64,000 nt of DNA from Thalassotalea fonticola (GTDB taxonomy: Bacteria; Pseudomonadota; Gammaproteobacteria; Enterobacterales; Alteromonadaceae), in contig NZ_CP136600.1 of assembly GCF_032911225.1 (NCBI RefSeq), positions 4,030,001 to 4,094,000 on the forward strand, in the 5' to 3' direction. Below the pieces are notes generated by a model, which saw only the letters and a program-made list of their open reading frames with translations, did no database searches and was not told the origin of the DNA. Below, in pieces: positions 22,323-32,085 of the stretch (position 1 is its first letter; every line of letters begins with the position of its first letter). The position numbers and the translations under genes are program-made.

Positions 22323-22856
22323 ATGTCTCGTGTTGCAAAAGCACCTGTGTCTATCCCTGCTGGCGTTACAGTTACGTTATCTGGACAAGACATTACAATT
22401 AAAGGTCCTAAGGGCGAATTAACTCGTACGATCCATAGTGACGTAGCTGTTTCTCAAGAAGAAAACAGCATCATCACAGGTATCGTTAGCGACGTTAAAG
22501 GCGCTTGGGCTCAAGCCGGTACTACTCGCGCATTAATCAGTAACATGGTTGTTGGCGTGAATGCTGGTTTCGAAAAACGCTTAATTTTAAACGGTGTTGG
22601 TTACCGTGCAAAAGCTGCAGGTCAGAACTTAAACTTAGCTTTAGGTTTCTCTCACCCGGTAGAGCACGCTATTCCAGCTGGTGTTAAAGTTGAAACTCCT
22701 AGTCAAACTGAAATCGTACTTACCGGTACTGATAAGCAGGTGATTGGTCAAGTAGCAGCGAACATTCGCGCTTACCGTAAGCCTGAGCCTTATAAAGGTA
22801 AAGGTATTCGTTATAGCGATGAAGTTGTTCGTCGTAAAGAAGCTAAGAAGAAGTAG
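22323..22856 (+). CDS. rplF: 50S ribosomal protein L6
   Basis: A 177-residue protein starting [20 protein letters not shown], with the tandem L6 repeat domains and the C-terminal [17 protein letters not shown] signature. L6 lies near the sarcin-ricin loop. It starts 11 bases after rpsH with an AAGGAG ribosome site. Confidence 0.98.
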   Translation: MSRVAKAPVSIPAGVTVTLSGQDITIKGPKGELTRTIHSDVAVSQEENSIITGIVSDVKGAWAQAGTTRALISNMVVGVNAGFEKRLILNGVGYRAKAAGQNLNLALGFSHPVEHAIPAGVKVETPSQTEIVLTGTDKQVIGQVAANIRAYRKPEPYKGKGIRYSDEVVRRKEAKKK

Positions 22857-22865
22857 GATAATACT

Positions 22866-23219
22866 ATGGATAAGAAAACATCTCGTCTTCGCCGTGCAAA
22901 ACGTACACGTGCAAAGATCAGCGAGTTGGGTGCGAATCGTTTAGTCGTTTTCCGTACTCCTCGTCACATTTACGCGCAACTAATCGCAGCAACTGGTTCT
23001 GAAGTAATTGCATCTGCATCTACTTTAGATAAAGAAGTTCGTGAATCAGTTAAAGCTACTGGTAACAAAGAAGCAGCAGCAGCAGTTGGTAAAGCAATCG
23101 CAGAACGCGCTGCCGCCAAAGGTATTACTAATGTTGCATTCGATCGTTCAGGTTTCTTATACCACGGTCGTATCCAAGTGTTAGCAGAAGCAGCTCGTGA
23201 AGCTGGCCTTAAATTCTAG
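22866..23219 (+). CDS. rplR: 50S ribosomal protein L18
   Basis: A 117-residue protein starting [20 protein letters not shown], with the C-terminal [20 protein letters not shown] motif. It binds 5S rRNA together with L5. It lies nine bases after rplF. Confidence 0.98.
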   Translation: MDKKTSRLRRAKRTRAKISELGANRLVVFRTPRHIYAQLIAATGSEVIASASTLDKEVRESVKATGNKEAAAAVGKAIAERAAAKGITNVAFDRSGFLYHGRIQVLAEAAREAGLKF

Positions 23220-23229
23220 GAGTTAGATA

Positions 23230-23733
23230 ATGGCTAATGTAGAAAACACACAACAAAGTGAATTTGCTGAAAAGTTAATTGCTGTTAACCGCGTATCAAA
23301 AGTGGTTAAAGGTGGTCGTATTTTCAGTTTCACTGCACTAACAGTAGTTGGTGACGGCAACGGTCGTGTTGGTTTTGGTTACGGTAAAGCACGTGAAGTG
23401 CCTGCTGCAATCCAAAAAGCAATGGAAAAGGCTCGTCGTAATATCGTAAACATTGATCTTAAAGGCACTACTTTACAGCACGCTGTTAAAGGTAAGCACT
23501 CTGGTTCTAAAGTTTACATGCAACCGGCTTCTGACGGTACAGGTATCATCGCCGGTGGCGCGATGCGTGCAGTACTAGAAGTTGCGGGCGTACAGAACGT
23601 ACTTTCAAAAGTATACGGTTCTACCAACCCAATTAACGTTGTACGCGCTACAATCGGTGCTCTTGCGGATATGAAATCGCCTGAGACTGTTGCAGCTAAG
23701 CGTGGCTTAAACGTTACAGACATTCTGGGGTAA
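23230..23733 (+). CDS. rpsE: 30S ribosomal protein S5
   Basis: A 167-residue protein with an N-terminal double-stranded-RNA-binding-like domain and a C-terminal S5 domain. The segment [20 protein letters not shown] and the [10 protein letters not shown] motif are intact. S5 affects decoding accuracy. An AGGAG ribosome site lies in the ten-base gap. Confidence 0.98.
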   Translation: MANVENTQQSEFAEKLIAVNRVSKVVKGGRIFSFTALTVVGDGNGRVGFGYGKAREVPAAIQKAMEKARRNIVNIDLKGTTLQHAVKGKHSGSKVYMQPASDGTGIIAGGAMRAVLEVAGVQNVLSKVYGSTNPINVVRATIGALADMKSPETVAAKRGLNVTDILG

Positions 23734-23739
23734 CTAGAC

Positions 23740-23919
23740 ATGGCTAAGACTGTTAAAGTAACACAATTAAAGAGTTCTATCGGACGTTTACCGTCACATA
23801 GAGCTACATTGAAAGGATTAGGTTTACGTCGTATCCGTCATACTGTAGAGTTAGAAGATACTCCATCAGTACGTGGCATGATCAACCTAGTTCATTACAT
23901 GATTAAGGTGGAGGATTAA
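23740..23919 (+). CDS. rpmD: 50S ribosomal protein L30
   Basis: A 59-residue protein read directly from the DNA, starting [20 protein letters not shown] and ending VHYMIKVED. It contains the L30 signature [17 protein letters not shown]. It sits in the conserved place between rpsE and rplO, six bases after rpsE and three before rplO. Bacterial L30 has exactly this size. Confidence 0.97.
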   Translation: MAKTVKVTQLKSSIGRLPSHRATLKGLGLRRIRHTVELEDTPSVRGMINLVHYMIKVED

Positions 23920-23922
23920 GTT

Positions 23923-24357
23923 ATGCATTTAAATACATTATCCCCTGCACCTGGTGCTAAGAAAGATAAAAAGCGCTGTGGTCGTGGTATTGGTTCTGGA
24001 ATCGGAAAAACTGGTGGCCGTGGTCACAAAGGTCAAAAGTCTCGCTCAGGCGGCGGCATTCGCCCTGGTTTTGAAGGTGGTCAGATGCCACTTAAACAAC
24101 GTTTACCTAAATTCGGTTTTACATCGCGTAAATCTTTAGTTCGCGCTGAAGTTCGTTTACACGAATTAAACCAAATTAACGGTGATGTTGTTGATATTCA
24201 CGCGCTTAAAGACGCAGGTCTAATCACTCGTAACATCGTATCTGCAAAGATCATGTTATCTGGTGAAATCAGCCGTAAAATTACGGTTCGTGGCCTAGCA
24301 GTAACCAAAGGTGCACGTGCAGCGATTGAAGCTGCCGGTGGTACAATAGAGGAATAG
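23923..24357 (+). CDS. rplO: 50S ribosomal protein L15
   Basis: A 144-residue protein starting [20 protein letters not shown]. The glycine- and basic-rich N-terminal extension threads into 23S rRNA, and the globular C-terminal domain follows. It is needed late in large-subunit assembly. It directly precedes secY. Confidence 0.98.
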   Translation: MHLNTLSPAPGAKKDKKRCGRGIGSGIGKTGGRGHKGQKSRSGGGIRPGFEGGQMPLKQRLPKFGFTSRKSLVRAEVRLHELNQINGDVVDIHALKDAGLITRNIVSAKIMLSGEISRKITVRGLAVTKGARAAIEAAGGTIEE

Positions 24358-24363
24358 TACACA

Positions 24364-25689
24364 ATGGCTACACCAGGAATGGAAAACAAAGCTCAAGGCG
24401 GTTTGTCTGAGCTTAAACAAAGATTGTTGTTCGTACTCGGAGCGCTTATTGTGTTTCGTTTAGGTTCATTTGTACCAATCCCTGGTATTGACGCCGCTGT
24501 ACTAGCTCAGTTGTTTGATCAACAAAAGGGCACCATTGTAGAAATGTTTAACATGTTCTCTGGTGGTGCACTTGAGCGAGCCTCTGTATTGGCACTTGGT
24601 ATTATGCCGTACATTTCAGCTTCGATTATCATGCAGATCAGCACACATATTGTGCCTAGTATGCAAGAATTGAAAAAAGAAGGTGAAGCTGGACGTCGTA
24701 AAATCAGTCAATACACACGCTACGGCACACTGCTTCTGGCAACAGTGCAAGCGATTGCAATATCAAAGAGTTTACCTGGTATGATGCCTGGCCTAGTAGT
24801 TAATGCTGGCTTTGGTTTCTACTTTACTGCGGTAGTATCTTTAGTAACCGGTACCATGTTTTTAATGTGGTTAGGTGAACAAATTACTGAACGTGGTATT
24901 GGTAATGGTATCTCTGTGTTGATTTTCGCAGGTATTGTTGCTGGCATGCCATCAGCTGTTGGTCAAACAGCAGAAATGGCGCGTCAAGGTGAATTGCACC
25001 TATTAGCATTATTAGTAATCGGCGTTGTTGTCTTCGCCGTTACATGGTTTGTAGTATTTGTAGAGCGCGGCCAACGCCGCATTGTGGTAAACTACGCCAA
25101 GCGCCAACAAGGTCGCAAGGTATTTGCTGCTCAAAGTACTCATTTACCACTTAAAGTAAACATGGCGGGTGTTATCCCACCTATCTTTGCTTCAAGTATT
25201 ATCTTGTTTCCTGGTACCATCGCAAGTTGGTTCGGACAAGGTACTGGTACTGTGGCTGACGTATTGCAAGAAATTTCTCTTGCTTTATCGCCAGGACAAC
25301 CTTTGTATGTAATGCTATATGCTGCAGCAATAATCTTTTTCTGTTTTTTCTACACGGCATTGGTTTTCAATCCGCGTGAAACAGCAGATAATTTGAAGAA
25401 ATCTGGTGCGTTCATTCCAGGCATTCGCCCGGGTGAGCAAACATCTAGATATATCGATAAAGTAATGACTCGCTTAACATTAGCGGGTGCTTTATACATT
25501 ACTTTTATATGTTTGGTACCTGAGTTCATGATGATATTTATGGATGTACAATTCTACTTCGGTGGAACATCCCTACTAATTATAGTAGTTGTTATTATGG
25601 ATTTCATGGCGCAAGTACAAACTCATTTGATGTCTCATCAATATGACAATGTACTGAAGAAAGCCAACCTTAAAGGCTATGGCCGTTAG
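24364..25689 (+). CDS. secY: protein translocase subunit SecY
   Basis: A 441-residue protein with ten membrane segments, the channel of the Sec translocon with SecE and SecG. Family landmarks include [17 protein letters not shown] near the N-terminus, the plug segment after TM1, the cytosolic loop [20 protein letters not shown] and the [10 protein letters not shown] motif. It lies six bases after rplO, the conserved position in the spc operon, so secretion capacity is co-expressed with ribosomes. Confidence 0.98.
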   Translation: MATPGMENKAQGGLSELKQRLLFVLGALIVFRLGSFVPIPGIDAAVLAQLFDQQKGTIVEMFNMFSGGALERASVLALGIMPYISASIIMQISTHIVPSMQELKKEGEAGRRKISQYTRYGTLLLATVQAIAISKSLPGMMPGLVVNAGFGFYFTAVVSLVTGTMFLMWLGEQITERGIGNGISVLIFAGIVAGMPSAVGQTAEMARQGELHLLALLVIGVVVFAVTWFVVFVERGQRRIVVNYAKRQQGRKVFAAQSTHLPLKVNMAGVIPPIFASSIILFPGTIASWFGQGTGTVADVLQEISLALSPGQPLYVMLYAAAIIFFCFFYTALVFNPRETADNLKKSGAFIPGIRPGEQTSRYIDKVMTRLTLAGALYITFICLVPEFMMIFMDVQFYFGGTSLLIIVVVIMDFMAQVQTHLMSHQYDNVLKKANLKGYGR

Positions 25690-25705
25690 GCCAACGGAGT
25701 ATTAA

Positions 25706-25819
25706 ATGAAAGTTCGTGCATCCGTGAAAAAGATGTGTCGTAACTGCAAAGTTGTAAAGCGTTCAGGCGTTGTACGAGTTATTTGCAGTGAGCCAAAGCA
25801 TAAGCAAAGGCAAGGCTAA
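25706..25819 (+). CDS. rpmJ: 50S ribosomal protein L36 (zinc-binding form)
   Basis: A 37-residue protein starting [19 protein letters not shown] and ending EPKHKQRQG. The zinc ligands C11, C14, C27 and H32 are all present, so this is the zinc-containing form. It is one residue shorter than E. coli L36 just after C27. It lies 16 bases after secY and closes the spc operon. Confidence 0.96.
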   Translation: MKVRASVKKMCRNCKVVKRSGVVRVICSEPKHKQRQG

Positions 25820-25828
25820 TCTTTTACT

Positions 25829-25870
25829 AAAGTGTCACTAGTTGTTTTATTTTGCAATCTGTGACACTTT
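25829..25870 (+). terminator. inverted repeat at the end of the spc operon
   Basis: A perfect ten-base inverted repeat (AAAGTGTCAC / GTGACACTTT) spans a 22-base loop, nine bases after rpmJ. The stem ends in TTT but has no long T run, so it may be a weak terminator or attenuator that allows some read-through into the alpha operon. Confidence 0.5.
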
Positions 25871-25885
25871 ATATTGCAAAATTGT

Positions 25886-25960
25886 TGCTGGTTGAGTATC
25901 CTTACGGGCTTTTCAACCGGTTATCTTTTAACCTTAATAAATAGGAGATGTGTTAGTGGC
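25886..25960 (+). promoter_or_regulatory. alpha operon leader, S4-binding pseudoknot type
   Basis: The leader holds GAGTATCC, then ACGGGCTTTTCA, then an AGGAG ribosome site and GTGGCCCGTAT at the rpsM start. As I recall the E. coli alpha-operon leader, these blocks occur there in the same order, and there a nested pseudoknot is bound by S4 to block rpsM translation. GGTTGA / TCAACC (25890-25895 and 25913-25918) forms the first stem. S4 is encoded two genes downstream, which fits autoregulation. Binding is inferred from resemblance. Confidence 0.78.
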
Positions 25961-26312
25961 CCGTATCGCTGGCATTAACATCCCTGATCGTAAACACGCA
26001 GTAATTGCCATTACTGCTATCTACGGTATCGGTGCAACACGTGCAAAGTCAATTTGTGCAAGCGCAGGTATCGCTGAAGATATAAAGATCAGTGAATTAG
26101 ACGAAGCTCAAATAGATTTGCTTCGTACAGAAGTGGCGAAATTTACCGTAGAAGGTGACTTACGTCGTGAAGTTTCAATGAACATCAAGCGTCTGATGGA
26201 CCTTGGCTGTTATCGTGGTTTACGCCATCGTCGCAGTCTCCCTCTACGTGGTCAACGCACTAAGACTAATGCGCGCACCCGTAAAGGTCCTCGTAAGCCG
26301 ATTAAAAAGTAG
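25956..26312 (+). CDS. rpsM: 30S ribosomal protein S13
   Basis: A 118-residue protein starting with GTG at 25956 ([20 protein letters not shown]). The GTG is preferred over another in-frame GTG six bases upstream because AGGAG at 25943-25947 is spaced properly and E. coli also uses GTG here. S13 contacts P-site tRNA and forms a subunit bridge. The basic C-terminal tail GPRKPIKK is intact. Confidence 0.97.
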   Translation: MARIAGINIPDRKHAVIAITAIYGIGATRAKSICASAGIAEDIKISELDEAQIDLLRTEVAKFTVEGDLRREVSMNIKRLMDLGCYRGLRHRRSLPLRGQRTKTNARTRKGPRKPIKK

Positions 26313-26327
26313 ATCGAGGAAATAGAC

Positions 26328-26717
26328 ATGGCTAAAACACCAACGCGCACGAAAAAGCGCGTAAAAAAACAAGTTGCTGATGGCATGGCTCATATCCATG
26401 CTTCTTTCAACAACACAATCGTAACTCTTACAGATCGTCAAGGTAATGCTTTATCTTGGGCAACTGCAGGTGGTTCAGGTTTTCGTGGTTCACGTAAATC
26501 TACTCCATTCGCTGCACAGGTTGCTGCAGATCGTGCTGGTAAAGTAGCACAAGAGTTTGGTTTGAAGAATATTGAAGTATTCGTTAAAGGTCCAGGTCCA
26601 GGTCGTGAATCTGCAATCCGTGCCTTAAATGCTGCTGGTTTTAAAATCACCAACATTACTGACGTTACTCCTATTCCTCATAATGGTTGTCGTCCACCTA
26701 AGAAACGTCGCGTTTAA
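26328..26717 (+). CDS. rpsK: 30S ribosomal protein S11
   Basis: A 129-residue protein starting [20 protein letters not shown], with the glycine-rich [14 protein letters not shown] loop and the [18 protein letters not shown] tail. It forms part of the platform near the E-site mRNA. The NG pair that in E. coli becomes isoaspartate is present. Confidence 0.98.
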   Translation: MAKTPTRTKKRVKKQVADGMAHIHASFNNTIVTLTDRQGNALSWATAGGSGFRGSRKSTPFAAQVAADRAGKVAQEFGLKNIEVFVKGPGPGRESAIRALNAAGFKITNITDVTPIPHNGCRPPKKRRV

Positions 26718-26739
26718 TAGGTAAGTTGGAGAATATAAC

Positions 26740-27360
26740 ATGGCAAGATATTTAGGTCCTAAGCTAAAACTTAGCCGCCGCGAAGGAACAGATTTGTTCC
26801 TAAAAAGTGGTGTTAGGGCAATTGATACGAAATGTAAGATCGAAACTATTCCAGGTCAGCACGGCGCCCGTCGCGGTCGTTTGTCTGACTATGGTGTGAT
26901 GCTTCGTGAGAAGCAAAAAGTTCGTCGTATTTACGGTGTACTTGAGAAACAGTTCCGTAATTACTACAAAGAAGCTGCTCGTCTAAAAGGCAATACAGGT
27001 GAGAACTTGTTACAACTTTTAGAAAAGCGTCTAGACAACGTTGTTTACCGTATGGGTTATGCATCTACACGTGCAGAAGCTCGTCAACTAGTTAGCCACA
27101 AAGCTATCGTAGTTAACGGTCAAGTTGTTAATATTCCATCTTTCGCTGTTAATGCAGATGATGTGATCTCAATTCGTGAAAAGTCTAAAACTCAAGCGCG
27201 CATCGTTGCTGCTTTAGAATTAGCTGAACAACGTGAGAAACCAATCTGGGTTGAAGTTGATAACAAGAAAATGGAAGGAACGTTCAAACGTATTCCTGAC
27301 CGTTCTGACTTATCAGCAGAGATTAACGAACAGTTGATTGTCGAGCTTTACTCGAAATAA
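26740..27360 (+). CDS. rpsD: 30S ribosomal protein S4, alpha-operon autoregulator
   Basis: A 206-residue protein starting [20 protein letters not shown], with an S4 RNA-binding domain around residues 95-160. It is a primary 16S rRNA binder that affects accuracy and antitermination. It is the expected repressor of this operon through the leader at 25886. No zinc cysteines are present in the N-terminus, as in other gammaproteobacteria. Confidence 0.98.
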   Translation: MARYLGPKLKLSRREGTDLFLKSGVRAIDTKCKIETIPGQHGARRGRLSDYGVMLREKQKVRRIYGVLEKQFRNYYKEAARLKGNTGENLLQLLEKRLDNVVYRMGYASTRAEARQLVSHKAIVVNGQVVNIPSFAVNADDVISIREKSKTQARIVAALELAEQREKPIWVEVDNKKMEGTFKRIPDRSDLSAEINEQLIVELYSK

Positions 27361-27385
27361 AGCTGAACTTTAAGAGAGGACAATA

Positions 27386-28375
27386 ATGCAGGGTTCTGTA
27401 ACCGAATTCCTAAAGCCGAAATTAGTAGGTATTGAAAACCTATCTGATACTCGTGCAAAGGTAACTTTAGAGCCACTGGAACGTGGTTTTGGTCATACTT
27501 TAGGTAACGCACTACGTCGTATCCTACTTTCTTCAATGCCAGGTTGTGCAGTAACGGAAGTAGAAATTGATGGTGTATTGCATGAATACAGCAGTAAAGA
27601 AGGTGTGCAAGAAGACATCATCGAAATTCTGTTAAACCTAAAAGGTTTGGCTGTTGGTTTAGAAGGCAAAACTGAAGCAGTTTTAACTTTAACTAAGTCG
27701 GGTGAAGGCCCTGTAACGGCCGCTGATATACAGCATGATGGTGATGTAACAATCGCTAATCCTGCTCACGTTATCTGTAATTTAACAGGTGACGGTTCAA
27801 TCAGCATGCGCATTAAAGTAGAAACGGGACGTGGTTACGTTCCAGCATCTATTCGTCGCAATGCCGAGGAAGAAGAGCGTGCAATTGGTCGTTTACTAGT
27901 TGACGCATCTTTCAGTCCTGTTGAAAGAATTGCTTATGACGTTGATTCGGCTCGTGTTGAGCAGCGTACTGACTTAGATAAACTTGTTATCGACATGGAA
28001 ACTAACGGTACGTTAGATCCAGAAGAGGCGATTCGTCGTGCATCAACAATTCTAGCTGAACAGTTAGATGCTTTTGTTGACTTACGCGATGTTAAAGAAG
28101 TTGAACCGGAAGAAGTTAAACCTGCTTTCGATCCAATTTTACTTCGTCCTGTTGATGATTTAGAACTAACAGTTCGTTCAGCTAACTGTTTAAAAGCAGA
28201 AGCGATTCAGTACATTGGTGACTTAGTACAGCGTGCAGAAGTAGAACTTCTTAAAACACCTAATTTAGGTAAGAAGTCTCTAACTGAAATCAAAGACGTG
28301 TTAGCGTCTCGTGGCTTATCTCTAGGCATGCGCCTAGAAAACTGGCCACCAGAAAGCATTGCTGATAACGACTAA
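27386..28375 (+). CDS. rpoA: RNA polymerase subunit alpha
   Basis: A 329-residue protein, the same length as E. coli alpha. The N-terminal domain (about residues 1-235) dimerises and nucleates polymerase assembly. The C-terminal domain binds UP elements and activators, and its key segment [17 protein letters not shown], with the arginine equivalent to R265, is intact. It lies between rpsD and rplQ as usual. Confidence 0.98.
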   Translation: MQGSVTEFLKPKLVGIENLSDTRAKVTLEPLERGFGHTLGNALRRILLSSMPGCAVTEVEIDGVLHEYSSKEGVQEDIIEILLNLKGLAVGLEGKTEAVLTLTKSGEGPVTAADIQHDGDVTIANPAHVICNLTGDGSISMRIKVETGRGYVPASIRRNAEEEERAIGRLLVDASFSPVERIAYDVDSARVEQRTDLDKLVIDMETNGTLDPEEAIRRASTILAEQLDAFVDLRDVKEVEPEEVKPAFDPILLRPVDDLELTVRSANCLKAEAIQYIGDLVQRAEVELLKTPNLGKKSLTEIKDVLASRGLSLGMRLENWPPESIADND

Positions 28376-28414
28376 GTCGATCACATTTAATAGTTAAGAG
28401 AGAAGGATTAACTT

Positions 28415-28822
28415 ATGCGCCATCGTAAAAGCGGCCGCCAGTTAAACCGTAATAGCAGTCATCGCCAGGCGATGTTCCGCAATATGGCAAGTTCTCTAGT
28501 TAAGCACGGTGTTATTAAAACTACCGTTGCTAAAGCTAAAGAACTACGTCGCGTTGTTGAGCCATTAATTACATTGGCTAAAACAGATAGCGTTGCAAAT
28601 CGTCGTTTGGCATTTGCTCGTACACGCGACCAAGAAGTAGTTGGTTTATTATTCACAGATCTTGGTCCTCGTTACCAAGAGCGTCCAGGTGGTTACACTC
28701 GCATTTTAAAATGTGGTTTCCGTACTGGTGATAAAGCACCTATGGCTTATATTGAGCTTGTTGACCGTCCAGCAACTGAAGAAGTTGTTGAAGACGTTGA
28801 AGAAGTTTCAGCAGAAGCATAA
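28415..28822 (+). CDS. rplQ: 50S ribosomal protein L17
   Basis: A 135-residue protein starting [20 protein letters not shown]. The conserved L17 core occupies residues 1-120, followed by an acidic tail ([13 protein letters not shown]). It ends the alpha operon and is followed by a strong terminator. Confidence 0.98.
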   Translation: MRHRKSGRQLNRNSSHRQAMFRNMASSLVKHGVIKTTVAKAKELRRVVEPLITLAKTDSVANRRLAFARTRDQEVVGLLFTDLGPRYQERPGGYTRILKCGFRTGDKAPMAYIELVDRPATEEVVEDVEEVSAEA

Positions 28823-28842
28823 TCGAATTTTTATTCGAGTAG

Positions 28843-28868
28843 AAAAGAGTCCTTCGGGGCTCTTTTTT
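28843..28868 (+). terminator. terminator of the alpha operon
   Basis: The stem AAAGAGTCC / GGGCTCTTT with a TTCG tetraloop runs into eight Ts, 21 bases after rplQ. A smaller inverted repeat TCGAAT/ATTCGA lies just before it. It closes the ribosomal protein super-locus. Confidence 0.93.
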
Positions 28869-28910
28869 TTGCCTGAAATTTGAGTGTACGTTGTATTTGT
28901 TCGCATACAC

Positions 28911-29064
28911 CACGTCATTCTGGCGAAGGCCGGAACCTCCATGATCGTATCGTGTGTTCTTACGATACGCTTATTACGTTATGGTTAAAAATAAAAATTT
29001 CTATCGAGCATACTGTCAAGCAAGGAGGTCCCTGATTCGCTTATGCTCCTCTGGAATGACGGTA
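28911..29064. repeat. small inverted-repeat (MITE-like) element
   Basis: A non-coding element of about 154 bases with inverted ends: GTCATTCTGG on the left and CTGGAATGAC on the right (one mismatch). GGAACCTCC and GGAGGTCCC form an inner inverted pair, and a central CGTATCG / CGATACG hairpin lies at 28946-28969. GTCATTC-type ends are common in dispersed palindromic elements of bacterial genomes. It fills most of the 357-base gap between rplQ and prkB; no gene was seen in the rest. Confidence 0.6.
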
Positions 29065-29179
29065 TATTTTTCTAACTATGTTAAATCCCTTGTTTAACAT
29101 CTTTCTTTTGACCCCTATCCTTGACCTTAAACCCCATACACCGTACTGTGGTAAGTCAATTTTAATTTAAGCGAATACA

Positions 29180-30082
29180 ATGTCAGAACGAAATCCTATA
29201 ATTGCAGTTACTGGTTCATCTGGTGCTGGTACGTCTACTACCTTAGGCGCATTCGAACACATTTTTCGTTCACTCGGAATTAACGCCGCGATGGTTGAAG
29301 GCGATAGCTTTCATCGATTTACTCGCCCGGAAATGGACCTTGAAAAAAGAAAAGCTAAAGCTGAAGGTAGCAAAGTTAGCTACTTTGGCGATGTAGCGAA
29401 TGATTTTGACGCCCTTGAAAAACTGTTTACCGATTTTGGTGAACAAGGGGTAGGAACCATGCGACGCTATTTGCATACATTCGATGAGGCCGTACCATAT
29501 AATCAAATGCCCGGTACATTCACCCCTTGGGAGCCTCTAGGTGCTGATTCTGACTTACTATTTTATGAAGGTTTACATGGGGGGGTTGTTACAGAAAAAA
29601 ATGATGTAGCACGCCATGTGGACTTGCTTATTGGAATGGTGCCTATTGTTAATCTTGAATGGATTCAAAAAATCATTCGCGATACCAATAAAAGAGGACA
29701 TTCACGCGAAGCTGTTAATGAAAGTATTGTTCGCAGTATGGAAGATTACTTTAATTTTATAACCCCGCAATTTTCTCGAACCCATATTAATTTTCAACGG
29801 GTACCAACGGTTGATACTTCAAATCCCTTCAGTGCTAAAGTGATCCCTAGTGCCGATGAAAGCTTTGTGGTGATACGTTTTCGTGAAATGAAAAATGTAG
29901 ATTTTCCATTTTATTTAAGAATGATAGATGGTTCTTTTATGTCTAGAGTGAATACCCTAGTTGTCCCTGGTGGCAAAATGAGCTTTGCTATGGAACTAAT
30001 TTTGAAACCGTTGATCGCCGATATTCTTGAAAAGAAAAAAGCTGCCAGTCAACAAATGGACTGGATGCAAACGTACGATTAA
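29180..30082 (+). CDS. prkB: phosphoribulokinase-like kinase PrkB
   Basis: A 300-residue P-loop kinase resembling E. coli PrkB, with Walker A GSSGAGTST near residue 12, a DSFHRF segment and a YEGLHGG motif typical of the phosphoribulokinase/uridine kinase family. No RuBisCO or Calvin-cycle gene is near, so a carbon-fixation role is unlikely; the true substrate of this gammaproteobacterial group is uncertain. In E. coli prkB lies beside yhfA and crp. Here yhfA is convergent 130 bases downstream, but crp is absent from this window. Confidence 0.9.
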   Translation: MSERNPIIAVTGSSGAGTSTTLGAFEHIFRSLGINAAMVEGDSFHRFTRPEMDLEKRKAKAEGSKVSYFGDVANDFDALEKLFTDFGEQGVGTMRRYLHTFDEAVPYNQMPGTFTPWEPLGADSDLLFYEGLHGGVVTEKNDVARHVDLLIGMVPIVNLEWIQKIIRDTNKRGHSREAVNESIVRSMEDYFNFITPQFSRTHINFQRVPTVDTSNPFSAKVIPSADESFVVIRFREMKNVDFPFYLRMIDGSFMSRVNTLVVPGGKMSFAMELILKPLIADILEKKKAASQQMDWMQTYD

Positions 30083-30163
30083 GTATAAATTATTTATTCC
30101 CTGAATCTGTACAAATCTCTTACCATCCATGGTGATTTGCATTGATTATTCCCTGAATCAAAA

Positions 30164-30185
30164 AAAGGAGCCAATTGGCTCCTTT
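30164..30185. terminator. bidirectional terminator between prkB and yhfA
   Basis: The stem AAAGGAGCC / GGCTCCTTT with an AATT loop and A/T flanks lies between the two convergent genes and can serve both. Confidence 0.85.
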
Positions 30186-30211
30186 CTTACTAAGTGCTTT
30201 AATTAAAAAAT

Positions 30212-30616
30212 TTAAGCTTCTACGATTTCAAAGTCATGAGTGATATTTACTGCTTTTTCTAGCATGATAGCAACCGAACAGTATTTATCAGCAGATAAAG
30301 CTACAGCACGCTCAACGTGTTTAGCAGCAACATTGTGACCTGTAATAACAAAGTGTAAATGAATTTCAGAAAATACACGCGGTATAGTATCTACACGCTT
30401 TGACGTAATTTCTACCGAACAAGCAGTGATCTTTTGACGAGTTTTCTCCAATACACTTACAACATCCACAGAGGAGCAGGCACCGAGAGAAAGTAAAATA
30501 TTTTCTAATGGGCTTACAGCATGATTACCACCATTAGCGTCCATTACTACTGTATGTCCACTCTCTGAAGTGCCCATGAACTTCTCTTCACCAACCCATT
30601 GTACTTTCGCTTGCAT
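30212..30616 (-). CDS. yhfA: OsmC family protein YhfA
   Basis: A 134-residue protein, exactly the size of E. coli YhfA and very similar over its length (MQAKVQWVGEEKFMG at the start; DKYCSVAIMLEKAVNITH near the end). The OsmC fold usually carries two redox cysteines; here C47 (GACSSVDVV) and the cysteine in the KYCSVA segment are present, so peroxide reduction is plausible. Its cellular role is not firmly known. It converges with prkB. Confidence 0.92.
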   Translation of the reverse strand: MQAKVQWVGEEKFMGTSESGHTVVMDANGGNHAVSPLENILLSLGACSSVDVVSVLEKTRQKITACSVEITSKRVDTIPRVFSEIHLHFVITGHNVAAKHVERAVALSADKYCSVAIMLEKAVNITHDFEIVEA

Positions 30617-30828
30617 ATATAATTCCTGAAAATGTTAAACCGTCATATATTTTATACTAACAAACCTTACTAGCACATTACTAAATTTAAGACTTTTTCC
30701 AATTATCGAGTTTAGTTAGCATTACCTGATTATTTTCAGTGCATTTACGTCTATCAATGTTACAAACTAACACAGAATATTTAAATCAAAGCAGTTAAAA
30801 TCGGTCATGTTAAATAAAGGTAGCCGTG

Positions 30829-31104
30829 ATGACATATTTCCTATTATTCTTAATAAGCACAGTATTAGTCTTGCTTTCAAAAGTAGCTTATAAACAAATC
30901 AAAGATCAGAAAGAGCATAGATTTATTGCTCTGTTGGCATGTGTACTAGCAGTAAGTATTTTATTTATACTATTTGCTTCAAACTCGTTAGGATTCGGTT
31001 TTCCTGTTGCTTTTTCTGCAGTTAGTGCAATGTTTATTACAACGGTAAGCAGCTTTTACCTATATAACAAGGCACTTAAAGTGAGTTCTTTAAGAAATTA
31101 CTGA
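30829..31104 (+). CDS. small three-segment membrane protein, unrecognised
   Basis: A 91-residue protein with three hydrophobic segments (about residues 2-20, 33-52 and 55-80) and a short basic loop KQIKDQKEHR between the first two. I do not recognise a family. The ATG at 30829 is chosen over an overlapping GTG at 30826 because an AAAGG ribosome site is then spaced eight bases away. It stands alone between divergent yhfA and the convergent DUF1338 gene. Confidence 0.6.
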   Translation: MTYFLLFLISTVLVLLSKVAYKQIKDQKEHRFIALLACVLAVSILFILFASNSLGFGFPVAFSAVSAMFITTVSSFYLYNKALKVSSLRNY

Positions 31105-31161
31105 CAGAACAGAAGGGCTGTAATATAAAACTTTGATATTACAACCCTATAGGTAACAGCT

Positions 31162-31959
31162 TTACTGAAGGTTTGTACTTTCGAAAATTTTGTCCGCAGA
31201 TGCGGCGACAAAACCAGTATAAATATTTCCACAGGCCATTGGGTAGCGTTTTGCAAACTCATAAAAACAGCTTGGAATTTCCACTTCTTTATCTGTAAAC
31301 TTTACTTTAATACTATCTGCCATGGTCGACGATTGTTCTAAGAATACTTGTGCACTACCTTTAACTTCGCCGCCAGAGCTATTAAGTTTAAAACCACCAT
31401 CTTTAACTAGGCTATTAACTTTGTTAATGCACTCAAAGTCATTTAAATGATTAATGCTAACGGTGAAGTGATTCGCTCTATAACCCCATGCTGCAAGCCA
31501 TGCTGCATACTCACTCTCATTTAAAAGTGTTTTGTACTCATCATAGCTAATGTCCCAATGAGTTCCTGAGAATAAGAAACTGCTACCTTCAAAGGCTTTA
31601 TCATCTACTTCTGCCACTATACGCTTAATAATGGTTTGTACTTCAGGTGAGAATTCTTCAACCAGTAATTCACTGATGAATACCTTAGGTAAAGTGTCAT
31701 CTTGGTGTTCAAAATGCTTAGCGTTAAGCTTTTTAGCTTCAAAATTATATTGGCCACACTCTTTATAACCTAGGTTTAACAGCTGCGCTGCAAGCTTATC
31801 GATATTTACTTTTTCTAAATTGAAAGTGCGATAGGCTACATGATCATTAATTAAATCATTACCCGATCCCAGTAATTGATGCACTTTATCTGCCGATGGT
31901 GTTACGGCTAAATATTGTTGCCAGATATTGTCAAAAAGTTCTATAACTTGTTTTTTCAT
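31162..31959 (-). CDS. DUF1338 family metal-dependent dioxygenase-like protein
   Basis: A 265-residue protein of the DUF1338 family. The best-studied member, HglS of Pseudomonas putida, converts 2-oxoadipate to 2-hydroxyglutarate in lysine breakdown using iron. This protein is the short form. A candidate metal and substrate set is visible: H40 and R44 in DHVAYRTF, and H164 in RANHFTVS, with a later glutamate such as E208 as a possible third ligand. It lies downstream of astD on the same strand, so a role in amino-acid catabolism is likely, but its substrate is not known. The 223-base spacer argues for its own promoter. Confidence 0.82.
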   Translation of the reverse strand: MKKQVIELFDNIWQQYLAVTPSADKVHQLLGSGNDLINDHVAYRTFNLEKVNIDKLAAQLLNLGYKECGQYNFEAKKLNAKHFEHQDDTLPKVFISELLVEEFSPEVQTIIKRIVAEVDDKAFEGSSFLFSGTHWDISYDEYKTLLNESEYAAWLAAWGYRANHFTVSINHLNDFECINKVNSLVKDGGFKLNSSGGEVKGSAQVFLEQSSTMADSIKVKFTDKEVEIPSCFYEFAKRYPMACGNIYTGFVAASADKIFESTNLQ

Positions 31960-32018
31960 GATGGACCCTTCAAATCATTAGATTGAATTAATTAAATTAA
32001 ATTAAATTAGTTTTGTTG

Positions 32019-32085
32019 GGCGAAGGGTTTTACTATTGCGGGAAAATTACGTGCAGAATTACCCGACGAAGGTGTTGCCTTCGCC
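32019..32085. repeat. inverted repeat between DUF1338 and astD genes
   Basis: A perfect eight-base inverted repeat GGCGAAGG / CCTTCGCC spans about 50 bases, with GCGGG/CCCG pairing inside. It is next to an ATTAA-type simple repeat at 31986-32010. It could be an astD terminator (minus strand), a remnant of a repeat element, or an RNA structure; no T run is present on either side. Confidence 0.45.
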
